NCBI GenBank assembly: GCA_045577925.1
Contig: JAZNJH010000010.1
Location: 1 to 57,259, forward strand
Length of the DNA stretch: 57,259 nt
Direction of reading: 5' to 3'
From: UBA4717 sp045577925
GTDB lineage: Bacteria > Bacillota > Clostridia > Oscillospirales > CAG-272
In this document: in pieces, positions 32,169 to 39,801 of the stretch
How positions within the stretch are numbered: the first letter of the stretch is position 1
Layout of the letters: the number at the start of each line of letters is the position of its first letter
Notes under the pieces: generated by a model
Databases searched by the model: none
Told to the model about the DNA's origin: nothing
Seen by the model: the letters and a program-made list of their open reading frames with translations, nothing else
Position numbers and translations under genes: made by a program

Positions 32169-33896
32169 ATGGATCTTTTCGAAAAATACGTAGGTCAGGT
32201 TTTTGACCGAAGATATAAAATCAAAAAAATAATCGGTATCGGCGGAATGGCTGTTGTATTTGAAGCGTACGACATGCTGAAAAACCGTCCTGTTGCTGTA
32301 AAAATGCTCAAGGATGATATTTCCACAGATACGCAGGCTGTAAAGCGCTTTATCAACGAAAGCAAGGCGGTTGCCATGCTCTCGCATCCGAATATCGTAA
32401 GTATATTTGACGTTTCGGTAAAGGACAACCTCAAATATATCGTCATGGAGCTTATCGAAGGCATAACGCTCAAAAATTATATGCAGAAAAAGGGCGCGCT
32501 TTCTTTCAAGGAAGTAGTAAGCATCACAGAGCAGATACTCAGAGCTCTTGAGCACGCTCACTCAAAGGGTATCGTTCACAGAGATATCAAGCCGCAGAAT
32601 ATCATGCTTTTGCGTGACGGCTCAATAAAGGTTGCAGACTTCGGCATAGCAAAGCTTCCCAATGCAGAAACGGTAACTATGACAGACAAGGCAATCGGCA
32701 CTGTATTCTATATCAGCCCCGAGCAGGCAAGCGGAAGAACGATAGACCACAGAAGCGATCTCTATTCCCTTGGAGCAACTATGTATGAAATGGCAACGGG
32801 TAAGCTTCCCTTTACCGCGGAAAGCCCCGTTTCAGTTGCTCTCATGCAGGTTAAATCAACGCCTCCCTCTCCCCGTGAGCATAACCCAAGTATCGTACGC
32901 GGACTTGAGCAGATAATACTCATTGCTATGGAAAAGAATCCCGCGCACCGCTTCCAGAGTGCGTCTCAGATGCTAAGACATCTTCTTCAGATAAAAAATA
33001 ATCCCAAAGCAGTATTCAAGGTAACACAGCACAGCGCAGATAACGAGAACCTTTTCAATAACAATACTGTTACAAGCAAAAAAAGAGGACTTACGCCAAA
33101 CCGCTCAATGTTACCTATCATCGCAGGTATAACGTCAGCTTTTCTTATAGTTGCGGCAATAAGCGCGGTAACGATAATATCTGCATTTTTGGAAGCCACA
33201 TCGGGAGATGACGCAGTAGTTGTTGAAATACCCGATCTTATCGGCGGTATATATACGCAGGATTTAGCCGATCAGCTTGAGAACAATTATTATGACGTCA
33301 CCATCGAGCAGGTCTTTGACGCCGCATCGGCAAATACGATACTCGATCAGGAGCCCAAGGTTGGCGAAAAGCGCAAGGTTATCCCCGGGAAACAGGATTG
33401 CAAGATAACCATAACCGTCAGCAAAGGTGCACAGATGATCGAGCTTGATAATTACAAGTATTTATACTACTATGAAGCAGAGATAGCCCTTAAAGAGCTT
33501 GGCCTGTATCCTGAGCGTGAATACGTATACCACGATTATATTCCCGAAAGCTACGTTGTCGCAACCGATCCCGAGGCGGGTACCACTGTAAAATACGGAG
33601 ACACCATCAAGCTTACAATAAGTAAGGGACAGAATGCAGAAGAATACTCGGTAACCGTTCCTGATTTTCTCGGAAAGAGCGAGGCTGCAGCAAAGCTCTT
33701 GCTTTCGGAAGGAAAGCTTAAGCTTGGCGAGGTCACGTATATAGAATCAACAAGCCCCAAAGGTACCATACTCAAGCAAAGTCTTGCATCAATGTCAAGT
33801 GTACCTAGGAACACAAGCATAAACTTCACGGTCAGCAAGGGCAAAGAAGAAGCCCTCCCCGATCCCGACGATGAAGATTACGATTGGTTATATTAA
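32169..33896 (+). CDS. prkC: PASTA-domain Ser/Thr protein kinase
   Basis: 575 residues from the ATG at 32169 (MDLFEKYVGQVFDRRY), with GAAAGG upstream; a GTG at 32151 is in frame but lacks a site. Kinase domain: glycine loop GIGGMA at 23-28, Lys45, HRD at 137-139, DFG at 157-159, SPEQ near 183. One membrane segment spans about 315-341. Outside the cell are three PASTA repeats (about 352-420, 421-488 and 493-562), which bind muropeptides in relatives. The C-terminus is acidic (DPDDEDYDWLY). It pairs with the phosphatase upstream and abuts rsgA. Confidence 0.97.
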   Translation: MDLFEKYVGQVFDRRYKIKKIIGIGGMAVVFEAYDMLKNRPVAVKMLKDDISTDTQAVKRFINESKAVAMLSHPNIVSIFDVSVKDNLKYIVMELIEGITLKNYMQKKGALSFKEVVSITEQILRALEHAHSKGIVHRDIKPQNIMLLRDGSIKVADFGIAKLPNAETVTMTDKAIGTVFYISPEQASGRTIDHRSDLYSLGATMYEMATGKLPFTAESPVSVALMQVKSTPPSPREHNPSIVRGLEQIILIAMEKNPAHRFQSASQMLRHLLQIKNNPKAVFKVTQHSADNENLFNNNTVTSKKRGLTPNRSMLPIIAGITSAFLIVAAISAVTIISAFLEATSGDDAVVVEIPDLIGGIYTQDLADQLENNYYDVTIEQVFDAASANTILDQEPKVGEKRKVIPGKQDCKITITVSKGAQMIELDNYKYLYYYEAEIALKELGLYPEREYVYHDYIPESYVVATDPEAGTTVKYGDTIKLTISKGQNAEEYSVTVPDFLGKSEAAAKLLLSEGKLKLGEVTYIESTSPKGTILKQSLASMSSVPRNTSINFTVSKGKEEALPDPDDEDYDWLY

Positions 33897-34844
33897 ATGG
33901 AAAAATATCTTAGCGGAAGAATTATCAGGGGAGTTGGCGGAAACTATGATATTCTGCTCGACACACCCTTAGACAATGAAAACGGAGAGCTTACCGATAC
34001 GCTCTCCTGCCGCGCACGCGGCCTGTTCAGACACGACGGCGAAACTCCGCTTGTCGGAGATAAAATAAAGCTCAGGCGTGACGAGAATAACAACATAATG
34101 ATCAGCGATATATATGATCGCAAGAACTCGCTTATACGTCCACCTATGGCAAATCTTGATATACTTTTCGTAATGTTTGCCGTCAAAAAACCTGAACCGT
34201 CACTTGTGACGGCAGACAAGCTTATATCCATAGCTGAAAATAAAAAGATCGAGCCCGTTATAATTATAACCAAAGCAGATCTTGACCCCCAAAAAGCCGA
34301 AAAATTTGCCAAAATTTACGAAAAAAGCGGCTTTAGAGTTATGATACAGGGCGAAGGCTATGACTGTAATGAACCGTATAATTATATATGCGAAAACCTT
34401 GATAATAAGGTTGCCGCATTCGCAGGGGCATCAGGAATAGGAAAATCTACTCTATTAAACCGTATCTTTCCGGATCTTATGCTTGAAACCGGCGAAATAA
34501 GCCACAAGATCGCACGCGGCAAGCACACGACAAGGTGCGTTTCCCTGTACAGCGTGAAGACAAACGGCGAAACGGGCCGCGGATTTATAGCAGATACTCC
34601 GGGCTTTGGTATGCTTGATTTTGAAAGGTTTAATTTTTTCACAAACGACGAGCTTGTGTATACATACCGCGAATTTGCTGACTATATTGGCAAATGCAGG
34701 TACACAAAATGCTCGCATACCAAGGAAGAAGGCTGCAGTATCATAGAAGCAGTAAAGCGCGGCGATATTTCGAAAGAGCGCCATGAAAGCTTTGTGGAAC
34801 TAAGAAACGTTCTGAAAAATAAGCACGAATGGGATAAGAAATAA
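33897..34844 (+). CDS. rsgA: Ribosome small-subunit-dependent GTPase A
   Basis: 315 residues. An OB fold (about 1-90) precedes a circularly permuted GTPase domain with IITKADL ahead of GASGIGKSTLLN and DTPGFG, and a C-terminal zinc site CRYTKCSHTKEEGC. It helps late 30S subunit maturation. The ATG follows the prkC stop directly (TAAATG) without a clear own ribosome site, so translation is coupled. In many Firmicutes rpe and thiN follow; here neither does and the operon ends at the terminator at 34996. Confidence 0.97.
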   Translation: MEKYLSGRIIRGVGGNYDILLDTPLDNENGELTDTLSCRARGLFRHDGETPLVGDKIKLRRDENNNIMISDIYDRKNSLIRPPMANLDILFVMFAVKKPEPSLVTADKLISIAENKKIEPVIIITKADLDPQKAEKFAKIYEKSGFRVMIQGEGYDCNEPYNYICENLDNKVAAFAGASGIGKSTLLNRIFPDLMLETGEISHKIARGKHTTRCVSLYSVKTNGETGRGFIADTPGFGMLDFERFNFFTNDELVYTYREFADYIGKCRYTKCSHTKEEGCSIIEAVKRGDISKERHESFVELRNVLKNKHEWDKK

Positions 34845-34887
34845 GCTTGCAAGCCGAGAAATCCTACTGTATATCCAAAACGTTCAA

Positions 34888-34945
34888 AGCGCCCTCTCCG
34901 GCACACCTTAAGGCATGCCACCTCTCCCAAAGGGCGAGGCTTGGT
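34888..34945. repeat. Dispersed-repeat-like double palindrome
   Basis: Two nested palindromes are seen: GGCACACCTTAAGGCATGCC and CTCTCCCAAAGGGCGAG. The words GCCCTCTCC and CTCTCCCAAAGGG recall intergenic repeats I know from genomes of gut Clostridia. Only one copy is in this window. It lies between rsgA and its terminator. Confidence 0.45.
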
Positions 34946-34995
34946 TCGATTTTTATGCTTTCGGCGCAAAGGCTGCGCTTAGGCAAAATAAAAGA

Positions 34996-35048
34996 GAGGC
35001 TTTCTGTGTGTTAACTAATGCGTGTTAACATACAGAAAGCCTTTGTCA
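34996..35048 (+). terminator. Long hairpin ending the yicC-rsgA operon
   Basis: AGGCTTTCTGT pairs with ACAGAAAGCCT, and inside it GTTAAC pairs with GTTAAC, separated by small internal loops. It is followed by TTGTCATATT. It lies about 150 bases after rsgA and 45 before spoVM. Confidence 0.7.
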
Positions 35049-35092
35049 TATTATATTAGTGTTACCAAATATCATTCATAGGAGGAATTAAA

Positions 35093-35182
35093 ATGAAGAT
35101 AGTGGTTATGAGATCCCCAAGGATTCTTTCGGGAATACTGAAGAAAATTTTTAATATTCCGGGCAAAAATCAGGCAAGATAA
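35093..35182 (+). CDS. spoVM: Stage V sporulation protein M-like peptide (29 residues)
   Basis: A 29-codon frame with a strong site (AGGAGG, seven to eight bases before the ATG) encodes MKIVVMRSP followed by RILSGILKKIF and a short polar tail. SpoVM of B. subtilis is 26 residues, opens MKFYTIKLPKFLGGIVRAM, and senses membrane curvature to anchor the spore coat. The shared start Met-Lys, proline at residue 9, Leu-x-Gly-Ile and amphipathic basic helix all match. It follows the prkC-rsgA cluster, its usual neighbourhood. Its last 13 bases overlap the 3' end of the convergent gene at 35170. It is the clearest sporulation marker here. Confidence 0.85.
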   Translation: MKIVVMRSPRILSGILKKIFNIPGKNQAR

Positions 35183-35601
35183 GACTCAAGCTTCGTCGCG
35201 CTGTTTTTCTGAAAATCGATAAGCTCTCTGCAAAGCTTGTTTGTTTCTTCTGATATATCCTTATTTCTGTTTAAGTGCTTATTCATTTTGAGCACACCCA
35301 TATTGGTACCGTTTATCATTATCTCGGCTATATGCGAGGGTGTTGAATCTATCATAGTATTAACAGAAATACCAACGTTGGTCATAAGCTTTGTCATCAG
35401 AGGATTGTCCTGAGGTGCGAGCCCGTGACTTTTCAGTCCCTTTACGGCATCGTCTGCAAAACGCCTGTATCCGTCCTTCTGTTCGTTCAACTCGCGTCTG
35501 AGACGAGCATCATGTGTCTTTGCAATTACGCGTGCAGTCGTATCAACGCTCATAGAGGCGCTTTTATATAAAAACTGCAGCATCTCCTCGTTTGTATTCA
35601 T
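35170..35601 (-). CDS. Hypothetical helical protein, ferritin-like in pattern
   Basis: 143 residues from the ATG at 35601 (MNTNEEMLQFLYKSASM), with GAGGAG upstream; the frame to 35616 adds five residues without a site. It is predicted all helical and soluble, with a pattern (His/Glu/Asp spaced along helices, TARVIAKTHDARLRRELNEQKDGY) that recalls four-helix DUF2383/ferritin-like proteins, but no clear di-iron motif is seen. It carries its own promoter and is convergent with spoVM. The function is unknown; co-expression with sporulation cannot be inferred. Confidence 0.7.
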   Translation of the reverse strand: MNTNEEMLQFLYKSASMSVDTTARVIAKTHDARLRRELNEQKDGYRRFADDAVKGLKSHGLAPQDNPLMTKLMTNVGISVNTMIDSTPSHIAEIMINGTNMGVLKMNKHLNRNKDISEETNKLCRELIDFQKNSATKLESYLA

Positions 35602-35646
35602 AATAAAGCTCCTCACTCAAGTGAGATTTTGCGGTTTATTACCGCA

Positions 35647-35674
35647 ATAATATTATTTCCCGCAGAGTTGTCAA
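35647..35674 (-). promoter_or_regulatory. Promoter of the helical protein gene
   Basis: Minus strand TTGACA (complement of 35669-35674), 16-base spacer, TATTAT (complement of 35647-35652), about 45 bases before the start codon. Confidence 0.5.
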
Positions 35675-35699
35675 AATACATACAATATCTGGTTTTAAA

Positions 35700-35775
35700 A
35701 GTGTGCCGGCCAAAATGCATAATTGCAAAATGAGTACAAATACTTATTTTTGCAGGCGGTGCACTTTTGTTTGTT
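35700..35775 (+). other. Branched stem with T-rich tail, candidate small RNA 3' end
   Basis: AGTGTGCCG (35700-35708) pairs with CGGTGCACT (35757-35765) through nine pairs including two G-U. Inside it, GCAAAA..AGTA pairs with TACT..TTTTGC (35725-35753). The sequence TTTGTTTGTT follows, like a terminator. No gene lies upstream on the plus strand for at least 500 bases except spoVM, and no clear promoter was found. Confidence 0.35.
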
Positions 35776-35844
35776 ATATTACAGGGCAATAAATACTATG
35801 AAAAAGCTAAAATAAAAAAGAGCTAAATTTTTTTCAAAAAAGTG

Positions 35845-35873
35845 TTGACAAGACAAATTCTTTATGATATAAT
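35845..35873 (+). promoter_or_regulatory. Promoter of the tRNA-Met/tRNA-Glu unit
   Basis: Perfect TTGACA (35845-35850), 17-base spacer and perfect TATAAT (35868-35873), about 40 bases before tRNA-Met. This is the strongest promoter match in the window. Confidence 0.85.
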
Positions 35874-35912
35874 AGACAAGCGCTGATGAGAAGCGCCCAT
35901 ATTCCAATAGAT

Positions 35913-35989
35913 GGCGGAATAGCTCAGCTGGCCAGAGCATCCGGTTCATACCCGGCAGGTCATAGGTTCAAATCCTATTTCCGCTACCA
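35913..35989 (+). tRNA. tRNA-Met (anticodon CAT)
   Basis: Acceptor GGCGGAA pairs with TTCCGCT (one G-U) and CCA is encoded at 35987-35989. The anticodon loop TTCATAC gives CAT. The standard acceptor pairing and the TAGCTCAG D arm point to the elongator rather than the initiator; a tRNA-Ile with modified CAT cannot be excluded from sequence alone. Confidence 0.93.
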
Positions 35990-36021
35990 GCGCATTCCAA
36001 CCATAAATTGGGATGCAACAT

Positions 36022-36096
36022 GGCCCGTTGGTCAAGCGGTTAAGACACGGCCCTTTCACGGCTGTAACATGGGTTCGATTCCCGTACGGGTCACCA
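36022..36096 (+). tRNA. tRNA-Glu (anticodon TTC)
   Basis: Acceptor GGCCCGT pairs with ACGGGTC and CCA is encoded at 36094-36096. The anticodon loop contains TTC, and the T arm GGGTTCGATTCCC is normal. It follows tRNA-Met by 32 bases in the same transcript. Confidence 0.95.
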
Positions 36097-36128
36097 GAAA
36101 AAAGCACTTCATAAGAAGTGCTTTTTTC
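36097..36128 (+). terminator. Terminator of the tRNA-Met/tRNA-Glu unit
   Basis: Stem GAAAAAAGCACTT/AAGTGCTTTTTTC with a six-base loop directly follows the tRNA-Glu CCA. It has the same AAAAAAGCAC...GTGCTTTTTT form as the terminators beside arrays A and C. Confidence 0.9.
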
Positions 36129-36129
36129 A

Positions 36130-36300
36130 ATGAAATTTGCCTTCGGCAAGTGAAATAGCTTCGCTATGAAATACACTCCGTGTATGAAATATTGCTTCGC
36201 AATATGAAAGGCAAATTTTATTTCACAGAAAGCGCCAGCTTTCTATTTCATAATTCACGAAGGGAATTATTTCATATCGAACGAAGTGAGATATTTCATT
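36130..36300. repeat. Hairpin array B
   Basis: Small inverted repeats TTGCCTTCGGCAA, AGCTTCGCT, ACACTCCGTGT, ATTGCTTCGCAAT, then AGAAAGCGCCAGCTTTCT, AATTCACGAAGGGAATT and a weaker last one. The first units are separated by TGAAAT. After a central GGCAAATTTTATTTCAC the spacer turns to ATTTCA, so the whole array is roughly an inverted repeat of inverted repeats. It lies between the tRNA-Glu terminator and the Dabb-protein gene. Confidence 0.85.
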
Positions 36301-36323
36301 TACACAATCCGGAGGATACAAAC

Positions 36324-36620
36324 ATGGTAAAGCACATGATTATATGGAAATTTAAAGAGGACGTTACTGACAAAAAGCAAGCGGCACTTGATATCAAAAT
36401 CTCGCTCGAGCAACTTGTTGGCAAGATAGACGGACTTATTGAAATGCATATTCTTACAGAAAAGCTTGATGCATCAACAGGCGATATTATGATGGACTCT
36501 GCTTTCGCAGATGCCGCGGCATTGGAAAATTATCAGAAGCATCCTCTTCATCAAAAAGCTGCAAACACATTTGTCCGTCCTTTTATGGAGCAAAGGCTTT
36601 CCTTCGATTACGAAATATGA
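36324..36620 (+). CDS. Dabb-domain (stress-responsive alpha/beta barrel) protein
   Basis: 98 residues from the ATG at 36324 (MVKHMIIWKFKEDV), supported by GGAGGA seven bases upstream. The open frame extends back through the hairpin array but that part is not coding. The MVKHMIIWKF opening, the helix DIKISLEQLVGKIDGL and the C-terminal YQKHPLHQKA...FVRPFMEQRLSFDYEI match Dabb proteins, small dimeric ferredoxin-like folds. Function in bacteria is largely unknown. A terminator follows at 36640. Confidence 0.9.
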   Translation: MVKHMIIWKFKEDVTDKKQAALDIKISLEQLVGKIDGLIEMHILTEKLDASTGDIMMDSAFADAAALENYQKHPLHQKAANTFVRPFMEQRLSFDYEI

Positions 36621-36639
36621 TCTGATGCTGATTAAGTAT

Positions 36640-36668
36640 AAACGGTAGTAGATTTACTGCCGTTTTTT
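36640..36668 (+). terminator. Terminator of the Dabb gene
   Basis: AAACGGTAGTA pairs with TACTGCCGTTT (one T-G pair) and is followed by TTTT. Confidence 0.8.
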
Positions 36669-36679
36669 TACTTTTATGC

Positions 36680-36708
36680 TTGATTTTTATTATAATATAT
36701 GGTATAAT
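36680..36708 (+). promoter_or_regulatory. Promoter of solute-binding-like lipoprotein 1
   Basis: TTGATT (36680-36685), 17-base A/T spacer, perfect TATAAT (36703-36708), about 55 bases before the start. The spacer resembles those at 38248 and 39802. Confidence 0.6.
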
Positions 36709-36762
36709 TGTAAACAACTAGTATCGGCTGCATACATTTTTGCCGATCGAAAGGAGAAAACA

Positions 36763-38184
36763 ATGAAAAAAATAGCACTTATTCTTGCTCTCATCTTAGT
36801 GCTGACACCTGTGCTTGTAGCATGTACCGGCGATAACTCCGGCAACAATTCCAACGTGCAAAATGCAGAAGAATCTGAATACGAGTATTCGTTAAACGAT
36901 CTTCCCGCGCTCGACTTTGGAAAAAAGAGCCTCGGCTTTTACGGCGGTAAGAGTACTTCCGGAAGACACTTTATGTTTATCGATGCAGAATCAGGCGATA
37001 TTTTTGAAGACGCAGTCTTCCAGCGCCAGGTTGCAATTGAAGACAGATATAACTTAAAAATTCTCAACGGAAGCTCAACAACCGAAAGTAATCCGTTTGA
37101 CGATTATAAGAACTATATCCTCGCAGACGATAAAACCTATCACGTATTCAGCGCTATAACTGCTGATGCCATGTTCCAGATGGTATACGACGGTTACTTC
37201 ACCGACTGGTACAATATTGAGCATTTTGATCCCACTAAGCCCTATTGGAACAATAGTATTGCAGAAAACGTTAACTACGGCGGCAAGGTATACTGTATGG
37301 CAGGCGATATCAGCCTTGGTACATACAACTTCACAAACTGCATTCAGTTCAACAAGAAGCTTTTTGACGACCTCGGTATTGATTATCCTTATCAGGACGT
37401 TTACGACTACACATGGACGATCGACAAGCTCATCGAGATATCAAAGCAGGGATATAACGACCTCAACGGTAACTCTGAATGGGACAAGGACGGCGACCGC
37501 TTCGGCTTTATGGGCTGGGGATGGGAAATGAACCTTGCTCTCTATATGGGTATGGGCGGTAAATCTATCGTTAACGACGAAGACCAGATGCCCGTGCTTG
37601 ATATCAACAACGAAAGAACCATTAAGATCATAGATAAAATGATCGAGCTCTTTGATAAGAAGAACGCACACACTGAAATGGGCACATACGGTGTTCATAA
37701 CACAGCGTTCAACGAAGGCAGACTTCTTATGAGAGATACTTTCCTTTACTGGCTTGAAACTAACCGCGAACTCGAATTCGAAGCGGGCATACTTCCCTAT
37801 CCGATGCTTGACGAAGATCAGGGCGAATATATCTGCCGCGGCGCTGCAAACTGCTGTGGCGCATTCTGGATCCCCACAACAAACCAGGATCTTGCCGCTA
37901 CAGGTATCGTTCTTGAAGCACTTGCAATCGAGGGCTACAACAAGCTCAGACCCCTTTACTACGACGTGCACCTCGATCTTAAGTCTGCTCCCGACGAAGA
38001 AACACGCGACATGGTTGACATTATATTCGAGTCATCTGAATACATTAACGAGAACTTCATCAATTCAGACTCCTTCTCAACATTTATATCCAACCAATTC
38101 AACTCATTTGCATCATGGTATGCTAATAACGAGCGCCCCTTCAGACGTCAGATGAAAGAAATGACTGCTTTCTACGGCGCATAA
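36763..38184 (+). CDS. Extracellular solute-binding-like lipoprotein, copy 1
   Basis: 473 residues from the ATG at 36763 (MKKIALILALILVLTP), with AAAGGAG upstream; the longer frame to 36676 covers the promoter. A lipoprotein signal ends at PVLVAC with Cys21. After an acidic linker comes a two-lobe solute-binding-like domain with VYCMAGDISLGTYNFTNCI, FNKKLFDDLGIDYPYQDVYDYTWTIDKLIEISKQG and an aromatic cluster FGFMGWGWEMN. These resemble family 1 sugar-binding proteins. No permease or ATPase gene is adjacent. The segment DLNGNSEWDKDGDRFGF resembles a calcium loop. It shares ancestry with the next gene. The ligand is probably a carbohydrate, by family inference. Confidence 0.82.
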   Translation: MKKIALILALILVLTPVLVACTGDNSGNNSNVQNAEESEYEYSLNDLPALDFGKKSLGFYGGKSTSGRHFMFIDAESGDIFEDAVFQRQVAIEDRYNLKILNGSSTTESNPFDDYKNYILADDKTYHVFSAITADAMFQMVYDGYFTDWYNIEHFDPTKPYWNNSIAENVNYGGKVYCMAGDISLGTYNFTNCIQFNKKLFDDLGIDYPYQDVYDYTWTIDKLIEISKQGYNDLNGNSEWDKDGDRFGFMGWGWEMNLALYMGMGGKSIVNDEDQMPVLDINNERTIKIIDKMIELFDKKNAHTEMGTYGVHNTAFNEGRLLMRDTFLYWLETNRELEFEAGILPYPMLDEDQGEYICRGAANCCGAFWIPTTNQDLAATGIVLEALAIEGYNKLRPLYYDVHLDLKSAPDEETRDMVDIIFESSEYINENFINSDSFSTFISNQFNSFASWYANNERPFRRQMKEMTAFYGA

Positions 38185-38196
38185 TTTATTAGTATC

Positions 38197-38231
38197 AAAG
38201 CAGACCCAAATAAATTGGGTCTGCTTTTTCT
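38197..38231 (+). terminator. Terminator of lipoprotein 1
   Basis: AAAGCAGACCCAA pairs with TTGGGTCTGCTTT around a short loop, followed by TTCTTTTTT, 12 bases past the stop. Confidence 0.85.
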
Positions 38232-38247
38232 TTTTTGCTTTTTTCTA

Positions 38248-38276
38248 TTGATTTTTTTTGTTTTATATGTTAAAAT
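38248..38276 (+). promoter_or_regulatory. Promoter of solute-binding-like lipoprotein 2
   Basis: TTGATT (38248-38253), 17-base T-rich spacer, TAAAAT (38271-38276). It matches the promoter at 39802-39830 at most positions. Confidence 0.55.
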
Positions 38277-38328
38277 TTAAGTTACAGGCAGGATAGATAA
38301 ATCCAATTTAAGCAACAAGGAGAAAACG

Positions 38329-39744
38329 ATGAAAAAAATTGCTCTTATTATTGCAATAATTCTTATGCTCACTCCCCTCTTCGCATCATGCGAAAAGGCA
38401 GAGAAAGTAAGTGTAGAAGTCGAAACAAACAAAGATGAAGCATCCGATACTGAATTTTCTATCAATAATCTTCCCGAACTTGATATGAATCAGGCAGAGT
38501 TCCGCTCATACGAAGCTAAAAACGGCACCGGTACTATCTATTATGATTACGAAACAGGCGACCTTATGAATGATGCAACGTATCAGCGCAAAGTTGCCAT
38601 AGAAGAAAAATACAATGTTAATTTAGTTCGTGATAGCTCAACACTTGATAACCCTGCGGGAGAGATCAAGAGATTTATATTAGCTGACGACTCCACCTAC
38701 GATGTGTTCCACGGCAAGCAGGATCAGACAATGACCGAAATGATACTTGACGATTATTTCGTTGAATGGGGCGAGCTTGAATACGTTGACTACACAAAGC
38801 CATATTGGAATACAGCGCTTTCCGAAACAATGAACTTCTGCGGAAAGGTCTATTATATGGCAGGTGACTACAGTATTGGTACATACAATTCAACAGACGT
38901 TATAATGTTTAATAAGAAGCTATTTGATGACCTCGGTATCGACTATCCCTGGCAAGATGTTTACGACTACACATGGACTATCGATAAGCTTATTGAGATC
39001 TCCAAGCAGGGATATAGCGATCTTAACGGTAATACAGAGTGGGATAGAGATGAGGACCGTACCGGATTTGCAGGTTGGTATTGGGAAATGCACCCGGCTC
39101 TTTACTTTGGAATGGGCGGTCAGACTATTGTAACAGACGAAGACAATATGCCCACGCTTAATCTCGGAACCGAAAGAACCGTAAAAATACTTGATAAAAT
39201 GATAGAACTGTTCGATGGTGAAAGTGCTTGGACTTACGGTACAGGCTACGGAGCTCACAACCAGGCATTTGACGACGGCAGACTTCTTATGAGAGACACA
39301 ATGCTCTATTGGCTCGAAATGAACCGCGGCCTTGAATTTGAAGCAAGTATCGTTCCTTATCCTATGCTTGATGAAGAGCAGGGTCGCTACTACAGCCGTT
39401 CGGGTCCCTCTTTCTCATCTGTAGTTTACGTTCCTGTTACAAACGAAGAACTTGATTCTACAGGTATAATACTTGAAGCTATGTCTATAGAGGGCTACAA
39501 CAGGATCCGTCCCGTTTACTATGATATAACGCTTGACCTTAAGTCTGCGTCAGACCCGGAAACACGCGACATGGTTGACATCGTACTTGCAAGCGCTGTT
39601 TATCAGAATGAAACTATGCTCACACCTTATGACATGGAAAAAATTGTAAGCTCGAAGACCAACACGTTCACTTCATGGTTTGCTTCCAGAGAAGAATACT
39701 TTGAAGGACTCGTTAAGGACATAGCTGATTATTACTCTGCGTAA
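38329..39744 (+). CDS. Extracellular solute-binding-like lipoprotein, copy 2
   Basis: 471 residues. A lipoprotein signal ends at PLFASC with Cys21, followed by an acidic linker and a domain collinear with copy 1 (YYMAGDYSIGTYNSTDVI, FNKKLFDDLGIDYPWQDVYDYTWTIDKLIEISKQG, GFAGWYWEMHPALYFGMGG). The calcium-loop-like DLNGNTEWDRDEDRTGF is kept. Differences cluster in the N-lobe and in the segment after MLDEEQGRYYSRSGP, where copy 1 has CRGAANCCGA, which suggests different ligands. AAGGAG precedes the ATG. It is an independent unit with promoter and terminator. No transporter components are near. Confidence 0.82.
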   Translation: MKKIALIIAIILMLTPLFASCEKAEKVSVEVETNKDEASDTEFSINNLPELDMNQAEFRSYEAKNGTGTIYYDYETGDLMNDATYQRKVAIEEKYNVNLVRDSSTLDNPAGEIKRFILADDSTYDVFHGKQDQTMTEMILDDYFVEWGELEYVDYTKPYWNTALSETMNFCGKVYYMAGDYSIGTYNSTDVIMFNKKLFDDLGIDYPWQDVYDYTWTIDKLIEISKQGYSDLNGNTEWDRDEDRTGFAGWYWEMHPALYFGMGGQTIVTDEDNMPTLNLGTERTVKILDKMIELFDGESAWTYGTGYGAHNQAFDDGRLLMRDTMLYWLEMNRGLEFEASIVPYPMLDEEQGRYYSRSGPSFSSVVYVPVTNEELDSTGIILEAMSIEGYNRIRPVYYDITLDLKSASDPETRDMVDIVLASAVYQNETMLTPYDMEKIVSSKTNTFTSWFASREEYFEGLVKDIADYYSA

Positions 39745-39754
39745 TTTACACATT

Positions 39755-39795
39755 AAAAACAGGCTCGGAAAACCGAGCCTGTTTTCTGTTTTTAT
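39755..39795 (+). terminator. Terminator of lipoprotein 2
   Basis: AAACAGGCTCGG pairs with CCGAGCCTGTTT around AAAA, followed by TCTGTTTTTAT. Confidence 0.85.
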
Positions 39796-39801
39796 CAAAA
39801 C

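Noticed and set aside
32097..32561. Minus-strand frame opposite the start of the PASTA kinase gene
   Set aside because: No family resemblance, and it overlaps a strongly conserved kinase domain.
34845..35092. Search for rpe or thiN remnants between rsgA and spoVM
   Set aside because: No reading frame or recognisable fragment was seen, only the repeat and the terminator.
36180..36323. Upstream extension of the Dabb reading frame through hairpin array B
   Set aside because: The extension translates repeat DNA. The start at 36324 has a strong ribosome site and matches the family opening.
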